Source: JAGGAG01 sp031402225 (GTDB taxonomy: Bacteria > Gemmatimonadota > Gemmatimonadetes > Gemmatimonadales > GWC2-71-9). From it: a stretch of 64,000 bases of DNA. Shown here in pieces: positions 25,236 to 33,831 of the stretch. Position 1 is the stretch's first letter; every line of letters starts with the position of its first letter. The notes beneath the pieces are model-generated. The model had not been told where the DNA came from, did not search any database, and was given only the letters and a program-made list of their open reading frames with translations. The DNA lies in contig JANNSD010000050.1 of assembly GCA_031402225.1 (NCBI GenBank), positions 72,933-136,932 on the forward strand, given 5' to 3'. The translations under genes and the position numbers were made by a program.

Positions 25236-26471
25236 TCAGGGTTGCGGTGCCGGGATTGCTTCCCACGTGTACGGGTAGGCGATGGAATGGGTGTTGTCAT
25301 GAATGCCGAGGCAATAGACGGCACCATCGAGGGCGACGAGGCACGGGGTATCGTCCCCGGAGATCTGTGCTGCCGGAAAAGGGAAAGTGGCGAGGTTGTT
25401 GAACGTGATCTGCGCGGCACTGGGATCGGCCGTGAAGCTCATGACACCAGACTGCACGTTCATCAGGTTTGTATAGAACCCCATGGCGATCGTGGCCGGT
25501 GACGCACCGGCCATGGGTACCGGCGCTTGTCCAGTCGGGTCCCAGCAAAAGAGCCGGGCTGGGGCCTCAATGGCACAAGCCGTGAACTGTCCCACGCTGA
25601 TCTGGCGGAAGGTGTGCCCGCCAGGGACAAGTGTCGGGGCTTCGAAGGAGTCCCAGCACCATGCGGCGCCATCCTCCGCCAGTCCGCAGCCGACGTTGTT
25701 CCCGGCCGCGATGCTGGTGAGTCGCAGTGTCGTGGAAAGCTGATTAGCGTCGAAGAATGTGCTGCCCCAGCACCATGGCGTGCCGTCCGCAACAGCGAGA
25801 CCACAGAAGTAGGTGTCGCCGGAGCTGATCGCATTGATCGCCGGAAGGCCCGTAACGGACTGGTAGGCGTCCGGATCGCTGGAGCCGTTGTATCGATCAT
25901 AGCGGTAGCAGTATGTCACACCACCAAGATCCACGACACACGCGTTCCCGTCGCTCAGCGCCAGCGTCTTTGCCTGGACCTGGCTCAGGATACGGAACGT
26001 CTGGTTGCTGTTGCGCCCGTCCACCCAGCACCAGGTCGCCGTGCCCTGCAGCCCGCACACCCCGCCCGCGCCCGCATCGATCCTGTCAGCGTGAAACGCG
26101 TCCGCAGCTATCGTGATCTTCAGTGCCGGCTGGTCGTAGATCGACGCGCCGATCGCCTGTGAGCCGGCTAAGAGTCCGGGGGTCCACTGCGCTGCGGCGA
26201 GCCCGTCAACGCCCGATGTATCTGCGCTGGGCGTGAGGCGGCCGCCACCACTCCTGATGCTCCAGGTAACCGGCACGCCCGGGATCGACGTACCATCCTC
26301 ATTCACCACCCTCACCAGCACACTCTGCGGTGTGACTGTGCCTGGTGTCACCACCGTCGGCGCCTGCACCAGCTCGAGGTGGAAGTCACCCGATGCGTCA
26401 TCCGGGCTCGAGCAGGCGCCGGAGGCAAGTGCCGCCGCGAATGCCAGCACAATCCGCATTGAGTGCCTCAT
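25236..26471 (-). CDS. Ig-like plus RCC1-repeat lipoprotein
   Basis: 411 residues. Lipoprotein-type signal peptide (cysteine after LASGA), then a bacterial Ig-like domain (PGTVTPQSVLVRVVNEDGTSI, GVDGLAAAQWTPG), then RCC1-like blades, each with a paired cysteine/tryptophan signature (FCGLAVADGTPWCWG, GCGLAEDGAAWCWD, ACAIEAPARLFCWD). It probably folds as an Ig stalk carrying a beta-propeller on the outer membrane; the ligand is unknown. Its start overlaps the stop of a paralogue upstream (ATGA), so the two form an operon. ATG 26459 is an alternative start. Confidence 0.8.
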   Translation of the reverse strand: MRHSMRIVLAFAAALASGACSSPDDASGDFHLELVQAPTVVTPGTVTPQSVLVRVVNEDGTSIPGVPVTWSIRSGGGRLTPSADTSGVDGLAAAQWTPGLLAGSQAIGASIYDQPALKITIAADAFHADRIDAGAGGVCGLQGTATWCWVDGRNSNQTFRILSQVQAKTLALSDGNACVVDLGGVTYCYRYDRYNGSSDPDAYQSVTGLPAINAISSGDTYFCGLAVADGTPWCWGSTFFDANQLSTTLRLTSIAAGNNVGCGLAEDGAAWCWDSFEAPTLVPGGHTFRQISVGQFTACAIEAPARLFCWDPTGQAPVPMAGASPATIAMGFYTNLMNVQSGVMSFTADPSAAQITFNNLATFPFPAAQISGDDTPCLVALDGAVYCLGIHDNTHSIAYPYTWEAIPAPQP

Positions 26472-27685
26472 GGAGTAGGAGCCGGAATCGCTGCCCAGGT
26501 GAAGGGCATTGCCGGATTTCCGGGGTTGTATCGCGGCGTACAGTAGACGGAGCCGTCGAACGCCACTACGCAGTGATCTGAAACCTGGCGGGCAGGAATT
26601 GGAAGCGCGCTCGATTGCTCGAGGTAGAAGGCCCCCGTTCCGGATGAGCTCAGGTAGAACATCGTGGCGCCGCTGGAGGTATTCACCAGGTTGTCGTCGA
26701 GGGAGCCCATCGCGACCTGCGTTGCCGATACGCCAGCGATCGAGACCGGTGTCCCATCGATGCCATCCCAGCAGTACAGCCTGGTCGGTGCCGCGACGGC
26801 ACAGATCCCACCTCGGCCCGTGCTGATGCTGCGGAAGCTATGTCCGCCCGCCACCGCCACCGGGTTGCTGCCGAAGCCATCCCAACACCACGCCTCGCCA
26901 GCAGCGGTGAGCCCGCACGCCGGGGTACTGCCGGCGCTTACAGCGGACAACTGCAGACTCGAGGAAACCTGAACCGGCGTCAGGGTGCTATGCATCCAGC
27001 ACCACGGTGTCGCATCGGCGATGGCAATCCCGCAGAAGTACGGGCCGCCGGCGCTGATGCCCCTGATCGGCGGCAATCCTGGAACGCTGACATACTCCTC
27101 GGGGGGCACAGTTCCGAAGTTGACCTGGCAGTAGGTCGTCCCCGCGGAATCGAGCACACAGACATATCCCGACGAAACTGCCACATCGGACGCTTGCACC
27201 TGGGGCAGCACCCTTCTGGTGGTCGCCGAGGGGCCGATGTCCCAGCACCACACGGCGCTGCCCATGAGACCGCACGCTTTGGGGTAGGAGGACGAGATCT
27301 TGTCGGCATGAAGAACGGCGGCGGCTCGCACCCGGATCCGCAACGCCGGCTGGTCATAGATCGTGACCGAGACTTGCTGCTCTCCCTGCGACAGTCCGGG
27401 CGTCCATACCGCGGCGGCGAGTCCATCGACGCCCGATGTATCGGCGGATTGCGCCAGCGTACCACTGCCGGGGGCGGCCTCCCACCTGACGGGTACGCCC
27501 TCGGTCGATTGACCTCTATCGTCAAGCACCCGGATGATCAAGGTTTGCGTTATCGGGGTTCCGGGAAGCACTTCTGAAGGGGCCTGCACGACTTCGAGCC
27601 GGCTCGCCCCCGAGGGCTCGGCGTCCGGCGAACACGCGGAGACCAGACAGGACACCACCAGTGCCGTGTGCAACCGGAGCCTCAT
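26468..27685 (-). CDS. Ig-like plus RCC1-repeat lipoprotein (paralogue)
   Basis: 405 residues from ATG 27685, with the lipoprotein signal MRLRLHTALVVSCLVSAC. Same plan as the gene downstream: Ig-like domain with DDRGQSTEGVPVRWE and GVDGLAAAVWTPG, then propeller repeats (FCGIAIADATPWCW, ACGLTAAGEAWCWDGF, ICAVAAPTRLYCWDG). Identical order and conserved junction phrases point to tandem duplication. The longer open frame to 27817 is rejected because it would run into the divergent gene and lose the lipobox. Confidence 0.82.
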   Translation of the reverse strand: MRLRLHTALVVSCLVSACSPDAEPSGASRLEVVQAPSEVLPGTPITQTLIIRVLDDRGQSTEGVPVRWEAAPGSGTLAQSADTSGVDGLAAAVWTPGLSQGEQQVSVTIYDQPALRIRVRAAAVLHADKISSSYPKACGLMGSAVWCWDIGPSATTRRVLPQVQASDVAVSSGYVCVLDSAGTTYCQVNFGTVPPEEYVSVPGLPPIRGISAGGPYFCGIAIADATPWCWMHSTLTPVQVSSSLQLSAVSAGSTPACGLTAAGEAWCWDGFGSNPVAVAGGHSFRSISTGRGGICAVAAPTRLYCWDGIDGTPVSIAGVSATQVAMGSLDDNLVNTSSGATMFYLSSSGTGAFYLEQSSALPIPARQVSDHCVVAFDGSVYCTPRYNPGNPAMPFTWAAIPAPTP

Positions 27686-27722
27686 GGTTCGTTCTCTTGT
27701 GAAAAGATCCCAAGGAGACGTC

Positions 27723-28787
27723 ATGTACCGCGGCTTTTGCACACTGCCCCTGGCAGCGGTCGTTTTCATGCTCGGCGCCTGCACCGACAACGCGGCGCCC
27801 CATGGTGCCAACCTCACGACGGTGAACGGTCTCTACGAGGCGAGCTGCGGCCGAATGCGGTCCTCGCTCCGGTGCTGGGGAAACGTGGGGTACCTCCCGG
27901 TCAGCCAGATGAGCAACATGCAGCTTGTGCGCGGCAGTGCCTACGGCGATGCCGGCTGCGGCATCGACGGGGAAGGATCGATTTCCTGCTGGGGATACGC
28001 GGGTGACGGGTTTGCGGCGGTGCCGACACCCGGTTTGCGCTTCATTGAGGTGGCCGTGGGTCAGGCTCACCGTTGCGCACTCGAAGCCGCAGGCACGGTG
28101 TACTGCTGGGGCTACGCGCGACTTACCGGACTCGCACCGCAGGATACTCTCATCCAGAACTGCGCGCCGAGTGCACCCGAACCGTTCCTGTGCGTCAAGG
28201 CACCGTCGCCGATCGCCAGCTCCGAGCGTTTTTCGGCCATCACGGCCGGCGAGTACTACACCTGCGGCCTGACGCGGGGCGGCAGGGCCTATTGCTGGGG
28301 TGAAGGCTATGGACTCGGCCTGGGTGAAGGCAACGAGTTCTCCCAGATGCCCGCTCCGGTCGCCACCTCGGATCTCTTCGGCAGCATCGCGGCGGGGTAC
28401 GAAAGCACCTGCGCCGTGTCGACGGCGAAGAAGCTGTCGTGTTGGGGCGGAGGGTATGGCGCGACCGGGTCTGCATCGTACGTGCCGGTGCCGGTGCCGG
28501 TGCCGGACGATGTCCCCATGCAGTCGGTGTCGCTGCACTTCTACAATGCCTGCGGACTCGACACGGCGGGGCTGGCGTGGTGCTGGGGTGGGCTTGCGAT
28601 TCCGCCGGCCCAGGTGCTGGGTGGACTCAGTTTCAGCGCGATCGCCGCAGGAGAAGCCTCCGCATGTGCCATTGCCAGTGACGGGGCCTGGTGCTGGGGA
28701 GCGAACGACCGTGGCCAGCTCGGCAACGGCGGCACAACCTACTCCCCCATTCCCGTGCGTGTCGCGAACCAGGACCAATTCGACTAA
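27723..28787 (+). CDS. RCC1-repeat lipoprotein
   Basis: 354 residues. Start ATG 27723 has AAGGAG 5 bases upstream. Signal peptide ends in the lipobox MLGAC. There is no Ig-like stalk; seven or so RCC1-type repeats follow directly (CGIDGEGSISCWGYAG, CALEAAGTVYCWGYA, CGLTRGGRAYCWGEG, CAIASDGAWCWGAND). Predicted outer-membrane or periplasmic beta-propeller. Divergent from the paralogue pair, with only 37 bases between start codons, so promoters must overlap or lie within coding sequence. Confidence 0.85.
   Translation: MYRGFCTLPLAAVVFMLGACTDNAAPHGANLTTVNGLYEASCGRMRSSLRCWGNVGYLPVSQMSNMQLVRGSAYGDAGCGIDGEGSISCWGYAGDGFAAVPTPGLRFIEVAVGQAHRCALEAAGTVYCWGYARLTGLAPQDTLIQNCAPSAPEPFLCVKAPSPIASSERFSAITAGEYYTCGLTRGGRAYCWGEGYGLGLGEGNEFSQMPAPVATSDLFGSIAAGYESTCAVSTAKKLSCWGGGYGATGSASYVPVPVPVPDDVPMQSVSLHFYNACGLDTAGLAWCWGGLAIPPAQVLGGLSFSAIAAGEASACAIASDGAWCWGANDRGQLGNGGTTYSPIPVRVANQDQFD
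28482..28505 (+). repeat. Hexanucleotide repeat GTGCCG x4
   Basis: Four perfect in-frame copies inside the RCC1 lipoprotein gene, encoding a valine-proline run. Copy number changes would alter length without shifting the frame. Confidence 0.85.
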
Positions 28788-28817
28788 CCTCTTCGAGTCC
28801 TTTTCCGTGAGGCAACA

Positions 28818-29237
28818 ATTCGTGCATTCAAAATTGCGGCGCTGGTATTCCTCGCCGCGTGTGGGACCACTCAGAAGGCTCCGGTGGCGGTGAGCCCGGC
28901 CACCCTGGGCGGTGCCACGTGGCGCCTCGAGGACCTGGCCGGCCACGGCGTCATCGACAACTCCCACGTCACCCTCGAGTTCCTGCCTGATGGCAGGGTG
29001 ACAGGCAGCGGTGGCTGCAATCGCTACAACGGTGCGGCCACGCTCAAGGGACCGCAGATCACCTTTACGCCACTCGCTTCGACGATGATGGCGTGCTCGC
29101 CCGAACTCATGGACCAGGAGATGCGCTTCTTCGCAGCACTCGGCAAGGCCAGCACGGTGTCGTTCGACAAGACCGGTGCGTTGCTCATCCAGGTCAACGG
29201 CGAGCCCAAGCCGCTGCTCTTCCGCAAGGAGACATGA
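28818..29237 (+). CDS. META/HslJ-domain lipoprotein with probable ATT start
   Basis: 139 residues if read from ATT 28818, which has GTGAGG 5-6 bases upstream. From there the frame gives a clean lipoprotein signal (RAFKIAALVFLAAC, then GTTQKAP). Starting at GTG 28884, the first canonical codon with reasonable context, would delete the whole signal peptide. The mature part is a META domain: LGGATWRLEDLAG, VTLEFLPDGRVTGSGGCNRYNG, and MACSPELMDQEMRFFAALGKA. Relatives (HslJ) are outer-membrane-associated and linked to novobiocin tolerance. Stop overlaps gluQ (ATGA). Confidence 0.78.
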   Translation: MRAFKIAALVFLAACGTTQKAPVAVSPATLGGATWRLEDLAGHGVIDNSHVTLEFLPDGRVTGSGGCNRYNGAATLKGPQITFTPLASTMMACSPELMDQEMRFFAALGKASTVSFDKTGALLIQVNGEPKPLLFRKET

Positions 29238-30160
29238 CCGTTCCGCTGCACCCGTTCGCCACCCTTCCTGCGGGGTGGCGAACCCGCTTCGCGCCTGCCC
29301 CCACCGGCCACCTGCACCTCGGTCATGCTGTCAACGCAGTCTATGTCTGGGGACTGGCGCGCGCATTCGGCGGCCAGGTACTCCTGCGCATGGAGGATCA
29401 CGACCGCACCCGCTCACGGCCGGAATACGAACGCGGCATCCTCGATGACCTGGACTGGCTCGGCCTCGTCCCCGACATCGGCGACACGGCGAGCTTCCGG
29501 GTCGGGTCACACCCGCAACGCCAGAGCGACAACGCGGCGCGCTACGAGGCGGCGCTCGAGCAGCTCGATCACGCCGGCCTGGTCTACGCCTGTGATTGCT
29601 CCCGGCGCGACATCGCTCAGGAAGTGCCCGACGTCTTCGGGGAGGAGATGCGCTACACCGGTCGTTGTCGCGAGCGCGGCGTCGACCGGTCCGCCGCACG
29701 GGCGCGCCGAGTCGTCATGTCGCCCGGAGCCGAGCAGTTCGACGACCTCCGCCTCGGACCGCAGGCGCAGGAGCCGGAAGACCAGTGCGGCGACCTGCTG
29801 GTGCGCGACCGCCTGGGGCAATGGACCTACCAGTTCGCCGTGGTGGTGGATGACATGGAGCAGGGCGTCGATGTGGTGATCCGGGGCGAGGACCTGCTGA
29901 AGTCCAGCGGTCGCCAGATCCGCCTTGGGCGCCTGCTGGGCCGCGGTCGGCCGCCCCTCTTCCTGCACCACCCGCTCCTCATCAAGCCTGACGGTAGCAA
30001 GCTCAGCAAGTCGGCCGGCGACACCGGCATTCGCGAACTGCGAGCCGGCGGCGCCACCGCCGCGTCGGTGCTGGGCCAGGCCGCCGCGCTCGCGGAACTG
30101 GTCGAACCTGGCCGCGCCCTGCCGGCGGATGCGCTTGCCTCACTCTTCGTGGAGACCTGA
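29234..30160 (+). CDS. gluQ: Glutamyl-Q tRNA(Asp) synthetase
   Basis: 308 residues, the size of a GluRS catalytic domain without the anticodon-binding domain, which defines GluQ. The HIGH-type motif is APTGHLHLGH, and the KMSKS-type motif is KLSKS. Zinc ligands appear as CDC and YTGRC. It charges glutamate onto queuosine of tRNA-Asp. ATG 29234 overlaps the META gene stop, with AAGGAG just upstream. Ends just before the cyclophilin gene, forming a three-gene run. Confidence 0.92.
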   Translation: MTVPLHPFATLPAGWRTRFAPAPTGHLHLGHAVNAVYVWGLARAFGGQVLLRMEDHDRTRSRPEYERGILDDLDWLGLVPDIGDTASFRVGSHPQRQSDNAARYEAALEQLDHAGLVYACDCSRRDIAQEVPDVFGEEMRYTGRCRERGVDRSAARARRVVMSPGAEQFDDLRLGPQAQEPEDQCGDLLVRDRLGQWTYQFAVVVDDMEQGVDVVIRGEDLLKSSGRQIRLGRLLGRGRPPLFLHHPLLIKPDGSKLSKSAGDTGIRELRAGGATAASVLGQAAALAELVEPGRALPADALASLFVET

Positions 30161-30161
30161 C

Positions 30162-30755
30162 ATGCGCGCTCGCTCCCTTTCCCTCGCGGCCCTGGCGGCC
30201 TTCGCCGTCATGGCGCTGGTGCCTGGACCCGCCTCGGGGCAGCTGCCGAGAGTCCGCGTGAGCACCAGCCTGGGCGATATCGTGATCACTGTTGACACCG
30301 TCCATGCGCCGGTGACCTCAGCGAATTTCCTCAGCTATGTTGACGCCGGGATGTACGCGAACGGGCGATTCCACCGGACGGTGACATCGCAGAACCAGCC
30401 GGACAACCTCGTCAAGATCGAGGTGATCCAGGGAGGACGAGACAGTGCGCATGCGGGGGAGCGCGCGCCGATTCCTCTCGAGCGCACCAGTGTCACGAAA
30501 CTCAAGCACCTCCATGGGACCGTGTCCATGGCTCGCGGTGGCCCCGATACCGCCACCTCCGACTTCTTCATCTGCATCGGCGACCAGCCGGCACTCGACT
30601 TCGGCGGCAAGCGGAACCCCGACGGCCAGGGGTTCGCCGCTTTCGGCACCGTGACGTCGGGCGTGGACGTCGTCCGCCGGATACAGCAATCGCCGGCGCA
30701 GGGGCAAACCCTGGCGCCGGCGATTGTTATCCTCAGCATCAAGCGCGTGCGCTAG
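30162..30755 (+). CDS. Exported cyclophilin-type peptidyl-prolyl isomerase
   Basis: 197 residues. Signal peptide MRARSLSLAALAAFAVMALV cleaved near ASG/Q. Cyclophilin fold motifs: VHAPVTSANFLSYVDAGMY, GRFHR, GTVSMARG (active-site region), SDFFICIGDQPALDFGG and FAAFGTVTSG. It should catalyse proline isomerisation in the periplasm. Ends one base before a convergent M61 peptidase gene. Confidence 0.9.
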   Translation: MRARSLSLAALAAFAVMALVPGPASGQLPRVRVSTSLGDIVITVDTVHAPVTSANFLSYVDAGMYANGRFHRTVTSQNQPDNLVKIEVIQGGRDSAHAGERAPIPLERTSVTKLKHLHGTVSMARGGPDTATSDFFICIGDQPALDFGGKRNPDGQGFAAFGTVTSGVDVVRRIQQSPAQGQTLAPAIVILSIKRVR

Positions 30756-30756
30756 C

Positions 30757-32562
30757 TCAGGCCCCCGTCTTTCCCGTCAGTATCCCGTCGCGGATGCGCG
30801 TGGCCTTCTCGTTCGCGCTCGGGTCTGCCTCCACCTTCAGGTTGCCGAGCTGTACCTTCGCGTCGAGGTTGAGTGTCTCGGTGCCCCGTCGCACGGTAAT
30901 GACGAAGGGCGCATCGGCCTTGCCGCTGTAGAGTTGCCGGAACGCCGGGCCGAAGTCGGTTCCCGCCGTGACGGGAACGTCGCCCACCGACACGAGGTAG
31001 TCGCCCGGCTTCACTCCGGCGAGCGCGGCGGCGCTTCCCGGGGCGACGGCAGCCACCCGGACGCCGGTGCTGTCGCTGTCGGACTGGACGCCGAGGCGGG
31101 GCTCACGATTCAGCCGCAGGCCGGCGAGCGGGAGGATCGAGTCCCATGGGTAGGGCGCCCTGCCATCAACGTAGAGGCGATTGAAGTCAGTGAACGACTT
31201 GCCGCCCGCCGCCTTGTTGACCGCTGCCCACCATTCCGCGCTGGTGAACCCGCGGTCGTGCTTGTAGGCACTCTGGTAGACACTGCGCATGACGTCGTCG
31301 AGCGACTGCCGGTTGTTGCTCGCGTCACGAATCATGATGTCGAGCATCAGGCCAGCCAGTGACCCCTTGTCGTAGTACAGGTACCCGGTGCCGTCGGTCG
31401 GGTGGATCCACGTTGACAGCGACGCGTCCTCGAGTGATACCGGCGCCGCCGCATTCACGTTGTTGATCTTGCCCGTGGTGGTCGCGAAGAAGTTCGATGG
31501 CTCGACCAGCTGTGCCCGGACCAGCACCAGGTCGGCGTAGTAGTCGGTGATGCCCTCGCTCACCCACAACCACGGCGTGGCCTGCGACCGGTCGTAGCGG
31601 TAGGGGTAGAGGTCGGCGGGACGGAGCCGCTTCACGTTCCAGGCGTGGATGATCTCGTGCGCATAGAGCCCGTCCAGGAACGGGTTGCCCAGCGCCAGCG
31701 GGGTGATCACGTCCACGTGCGAGTTCTGGTGCTCGAGACCGCTCGCGCCTTGGTAGCTGGAGTCGGCGATCTGCATGATTGTGTAGGTCTTGAACGGCTT
31801 GTCGCCGAACGCCTGGATCATCGGTGGCCACATCTTCTGGATGCGGGTCCACGTCTCGGCGCGCGGCGTGCCCGACAGGCTGCCGGCCGGGTACGTGGCC
31901 AGGCGTACCGTGATGCCCTCCACCTGAACGCTGTCATAGTCGAACCGGCCCACGAAAAACGGCATGTCAACCAGGTCGTGGTAGTTGCCCTCGCGATAGT
32001 TGTCCCTGGTACCGCTGGACGTCATACCGGTCGCCACAATCCAGTCGCTCTCGGTGTTGATGCGCACCGTGGCGGGGAAGGCAAGGGGCTGCCCCTCCGG
32101 GTACATGAACACGTTGGTGCCGTTGAACAGCAGGAACTCATCGCGGGCCCAGGACATCGCATTGTCGAGGGTGTCGGCCCTGAAGTCGAAGGACACCTTC
32201 ACCGGGCCCGGGCCTGCCGTGCGGATGCGCCAGGTGTCGTAATCGAGCTTGTCCCACTCGAGCGCCTGCCCGGCCCGCGTCGGCGTGAAGTTCGACACCC
32301 ACTTGGCGAAGTCGGTGATCTCGTACGCCCCCGGCGTCCACGCCGGCAACGAGAGGAGCACCGGCTGGGCACCGCTCACGTCGAACGTCATGGTGACGGA
32401 CATGGCCCGTCGTTTCGCCAGGTCGCGATTGAAGGTCACCTCGTAGGCGACATTGGCGATCGGCGCCGACTTGAGCGGGGCCAGGACTGCGGCTGGCTTC
32501 TGTGCGGCAAGCAGTCCCGCAGTGGCGAATGGGATCAGGGACAGCGAGAACAGTGTGCGCAT
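30757..32562 (-). CDS. Exported M61 (glycyl aminopeptidase-like) peptidase with PDZ domain
   Basis: 601 residues. Signal peptide MRTLFSLSLIPFATAGLLAA. The N-terminal beta-rich M61 domain is followed by the zinc site HEIIHAWNVKRLRP (HExxH) with downstream glutamate in WVSEGITDYY. A C-terminal PDZ domain follows (LGVQSDSDSTGVRVAAVAPGSAA, GVKPGDYLVSVGDVPV). All metal ligands are present, so it should be active. Family substrates include N-terminal glycine/alanine peptides; the likely role is periplasmic or extracellular peptide breakdown. Confidence 0.92.
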   Translation of the reverse strand: MRTLFSLSLIPFATAGLLAAQKPAAVLAPLKSAPIANVAYEVTFNRDLAKRRAMSVTMTFDVSGAQPVLLSLPAWTPGAYEITDFAKWVSNFTPTRAGQALEWDKLDYDTWRIRTAGPGPVKVSFDFRADTLDNAMSWARDEFLLFNGTNVFMYPEGQPLAFPATVRINTESDWIVATGMTSSGTRDNYREGNYHDLVDMPFFVGRFDYDSVQVEGITVRLATYPAGSLSGTPRAETWTRIQKMWPPMIQAFGDKPFKTYTIMQIADSSYQGASGLEHQNSHVDVITPLALGNPFLDGLYAHEIIHAWNVKRLRPADLYPYRYDRSQATPWLWVSEGITDYYADLVLVRAQLVEPSNFFATTTGKINNVNAAAPVSLEDASLSTWIHPTDGTGYLYYDKGSLAGLMLDIMIRDASNNRQSLDDVMRSVYQSAYKHDRGFTSAEWWAAVNKAAGGKSFTDFNRLYVDGRAPYPWDSILPLAGLRLNREPRLGVQSDSDSTGVRVAAVAPGSAAALAGVKPGDYLVSVGDVPVTAGTDFGPAFRQLYSGKADAPFVITVRRGTETLNLDAKVQLGNLKVEADPSANEKATRIRDGILTGKTGA

Positions 32563-32569
32563 GACTCCC

Positions 32570-33829
32570 TCAAGGATGGAACGACAAATCGCGCGCGGGC
32601 TCTTCCCGGCCCGGCGCGTCCCACTCGGCCTCGCCTTCCCAGCGTGCCATCACCGCCGTCGCGAGGCAGTTGCCGACGAGGTTCACCATGGTACGCGCCA
32701 TGTCCATGAGTTCATCGACGCCAAGGATGACGGCAACGCCCTCCAGCGGCAGCCCGTAGGTGGACAGCACGCCCGACAGCACCACCAGGGAGGCGCGCGG
32801 CACCGCCGCGATTCCCTTGCTGGTAATGAGCAGGGTCAGCATCATGCCGAGTTGCGTCGGGAGCGTCATTTCCACCCCCGCGGCTTGTGCGACGAACAGC
32901 GATGCCACGCCAAGATAGAGCGTGGAGCCATCGAGGTTGAAGGAGTAGCCCGTGGGCATCACGAACGCGACGATGCGCCGAGGCACGCCGAACTGCACCA
33001 TCCGTTCCATGGCCAGTGGCAGCGCCGCGTCGGATGACGTGGTGGTGAAGGCGATGAGGGCCGGGTCCTTCACGGCGCGGATGAAGCGCCGGATCGGCAC
33101 GCGGGCGATCAGCGCGGCCGGCACGAGTGCCAGGAGCGCGAACACGATGAGCGCGCCATACAGCGTCAGGATGAGTTTCGCGAGGTTGCCAAGCACGCCG
33201 AGCCCCGAGTGGCTCACGGTCACCGCCATGGCCGCCCCGATACCGATTGGGGCGTACTTCATGATGATGGCGACGAACTTGAACATCACCTCCATGATCC
33301 CCTCGGCGAACTGCAGGATCACTTCCTTGGGTCGGCCCTTCACCTGGGTCAGCCCGATTCCGAACAGCGTGGACCAGAAAACCACCTGCAGGATCTCGTT
33401 GTCAGCCGCCGCCTCGAAGAAGCTGCGGGGCACGACATGCTCGAGGAATCCGCCAAACGTTGTTGGCGCAGCCTTGACCTGCTGGCCCGGGTCGGGCGGC
33501 GGCAGGATCACGCCCACACCCGGACGGACGAGGTTGCCGGCGATGAGTCCGATGGCCAGCGCCACCGAGGTCATGAGCCAGAAATAGGCAATGGCCTTGA
33601 CGGCGAGCCGGCCGATGCGCTTCAGGTCGTCGCCGTGCCCGGCGATGCCCACCACCAGCGTGCCGAAGATGATCGGCACGACGATCGACTTGATCATGCG
33701 CAGGAAGATCGTCGAGAGGGGCTTGAGCTTGACCGCGAACTCGGGGGTGAGCCACCCCACGAGGATACCGACGCCCATGCCGATGAAGATCCAGTGGGTG
33801 AGGGTCGTGCGCTTGAGGAGGCGCCACAT
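32570..33829 (-). CDS. Dicarboxylate/glutamate:cation symporter (DAACS family)
   Basis: 419 residues with about eight membrane segments. The two hairpin motifs are clear: the serine-rich FTTTSSDAALPLAM (HP1), and the substrate/ion site PTGYSFNLDGSTLYLG with the HP2-region GIAAVPRASLVVLSG. A C-terminal GVDELMDMARTMVNLVGNCLATAVMARWEG is classical GltP/DctA. Imports C4-dicarboxylates or glutamate/aspartate with protons or sodium; the exact substrate cannot be read. Lies immediately before the M61 gene and after tal, all on the minus strand. Confidence 0.92.
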   Translation of the reverse strand: MWRLLKRTTLTHWIFIGMGVGILVGWLTPEFAVKLKPLSTIFLRMIKSIVVPIIFGTLVVGIAGHGDDLKRIGRLAVKAIAYFWLMTSVALAIGLIAGNLVRPGVGVILPPPDPGQQVKAAPTTFGGFLEHVVPRSFFEAAADNEILQVVFWSTLFGIGLTQVKGRPKEVILQFAEGIMEVMFKFVAIIMKYAPIGIGAAMAVTVSHSGLGVLGNLAKLILTLYGALIVFALLALVPAALIARVPIRRFIRAVKDPALIAFTTTSSDAALPLAMERMVQFGVPRRIVAFVMPTGYSFNLDGSTLYLGVASLFVAQAAGVEMTLPTQLGMMLTLLITSKGIAAVPRASLVVLSGVLSTYGLPLEGVAVILGVDELMDMARTMVNLVGNCLATAVMARWEGEAEWDAPGREEPARDLSFHP

Positions 33830-33831
33830 CG

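Noticed and set aside
27522..28967. 481-codon minus-strand ORF across the RCC1 lipoprotein gene
   Set aside because: The plus-strand gene has ribosome site, lipobox and repeats; the antisense frame has none.
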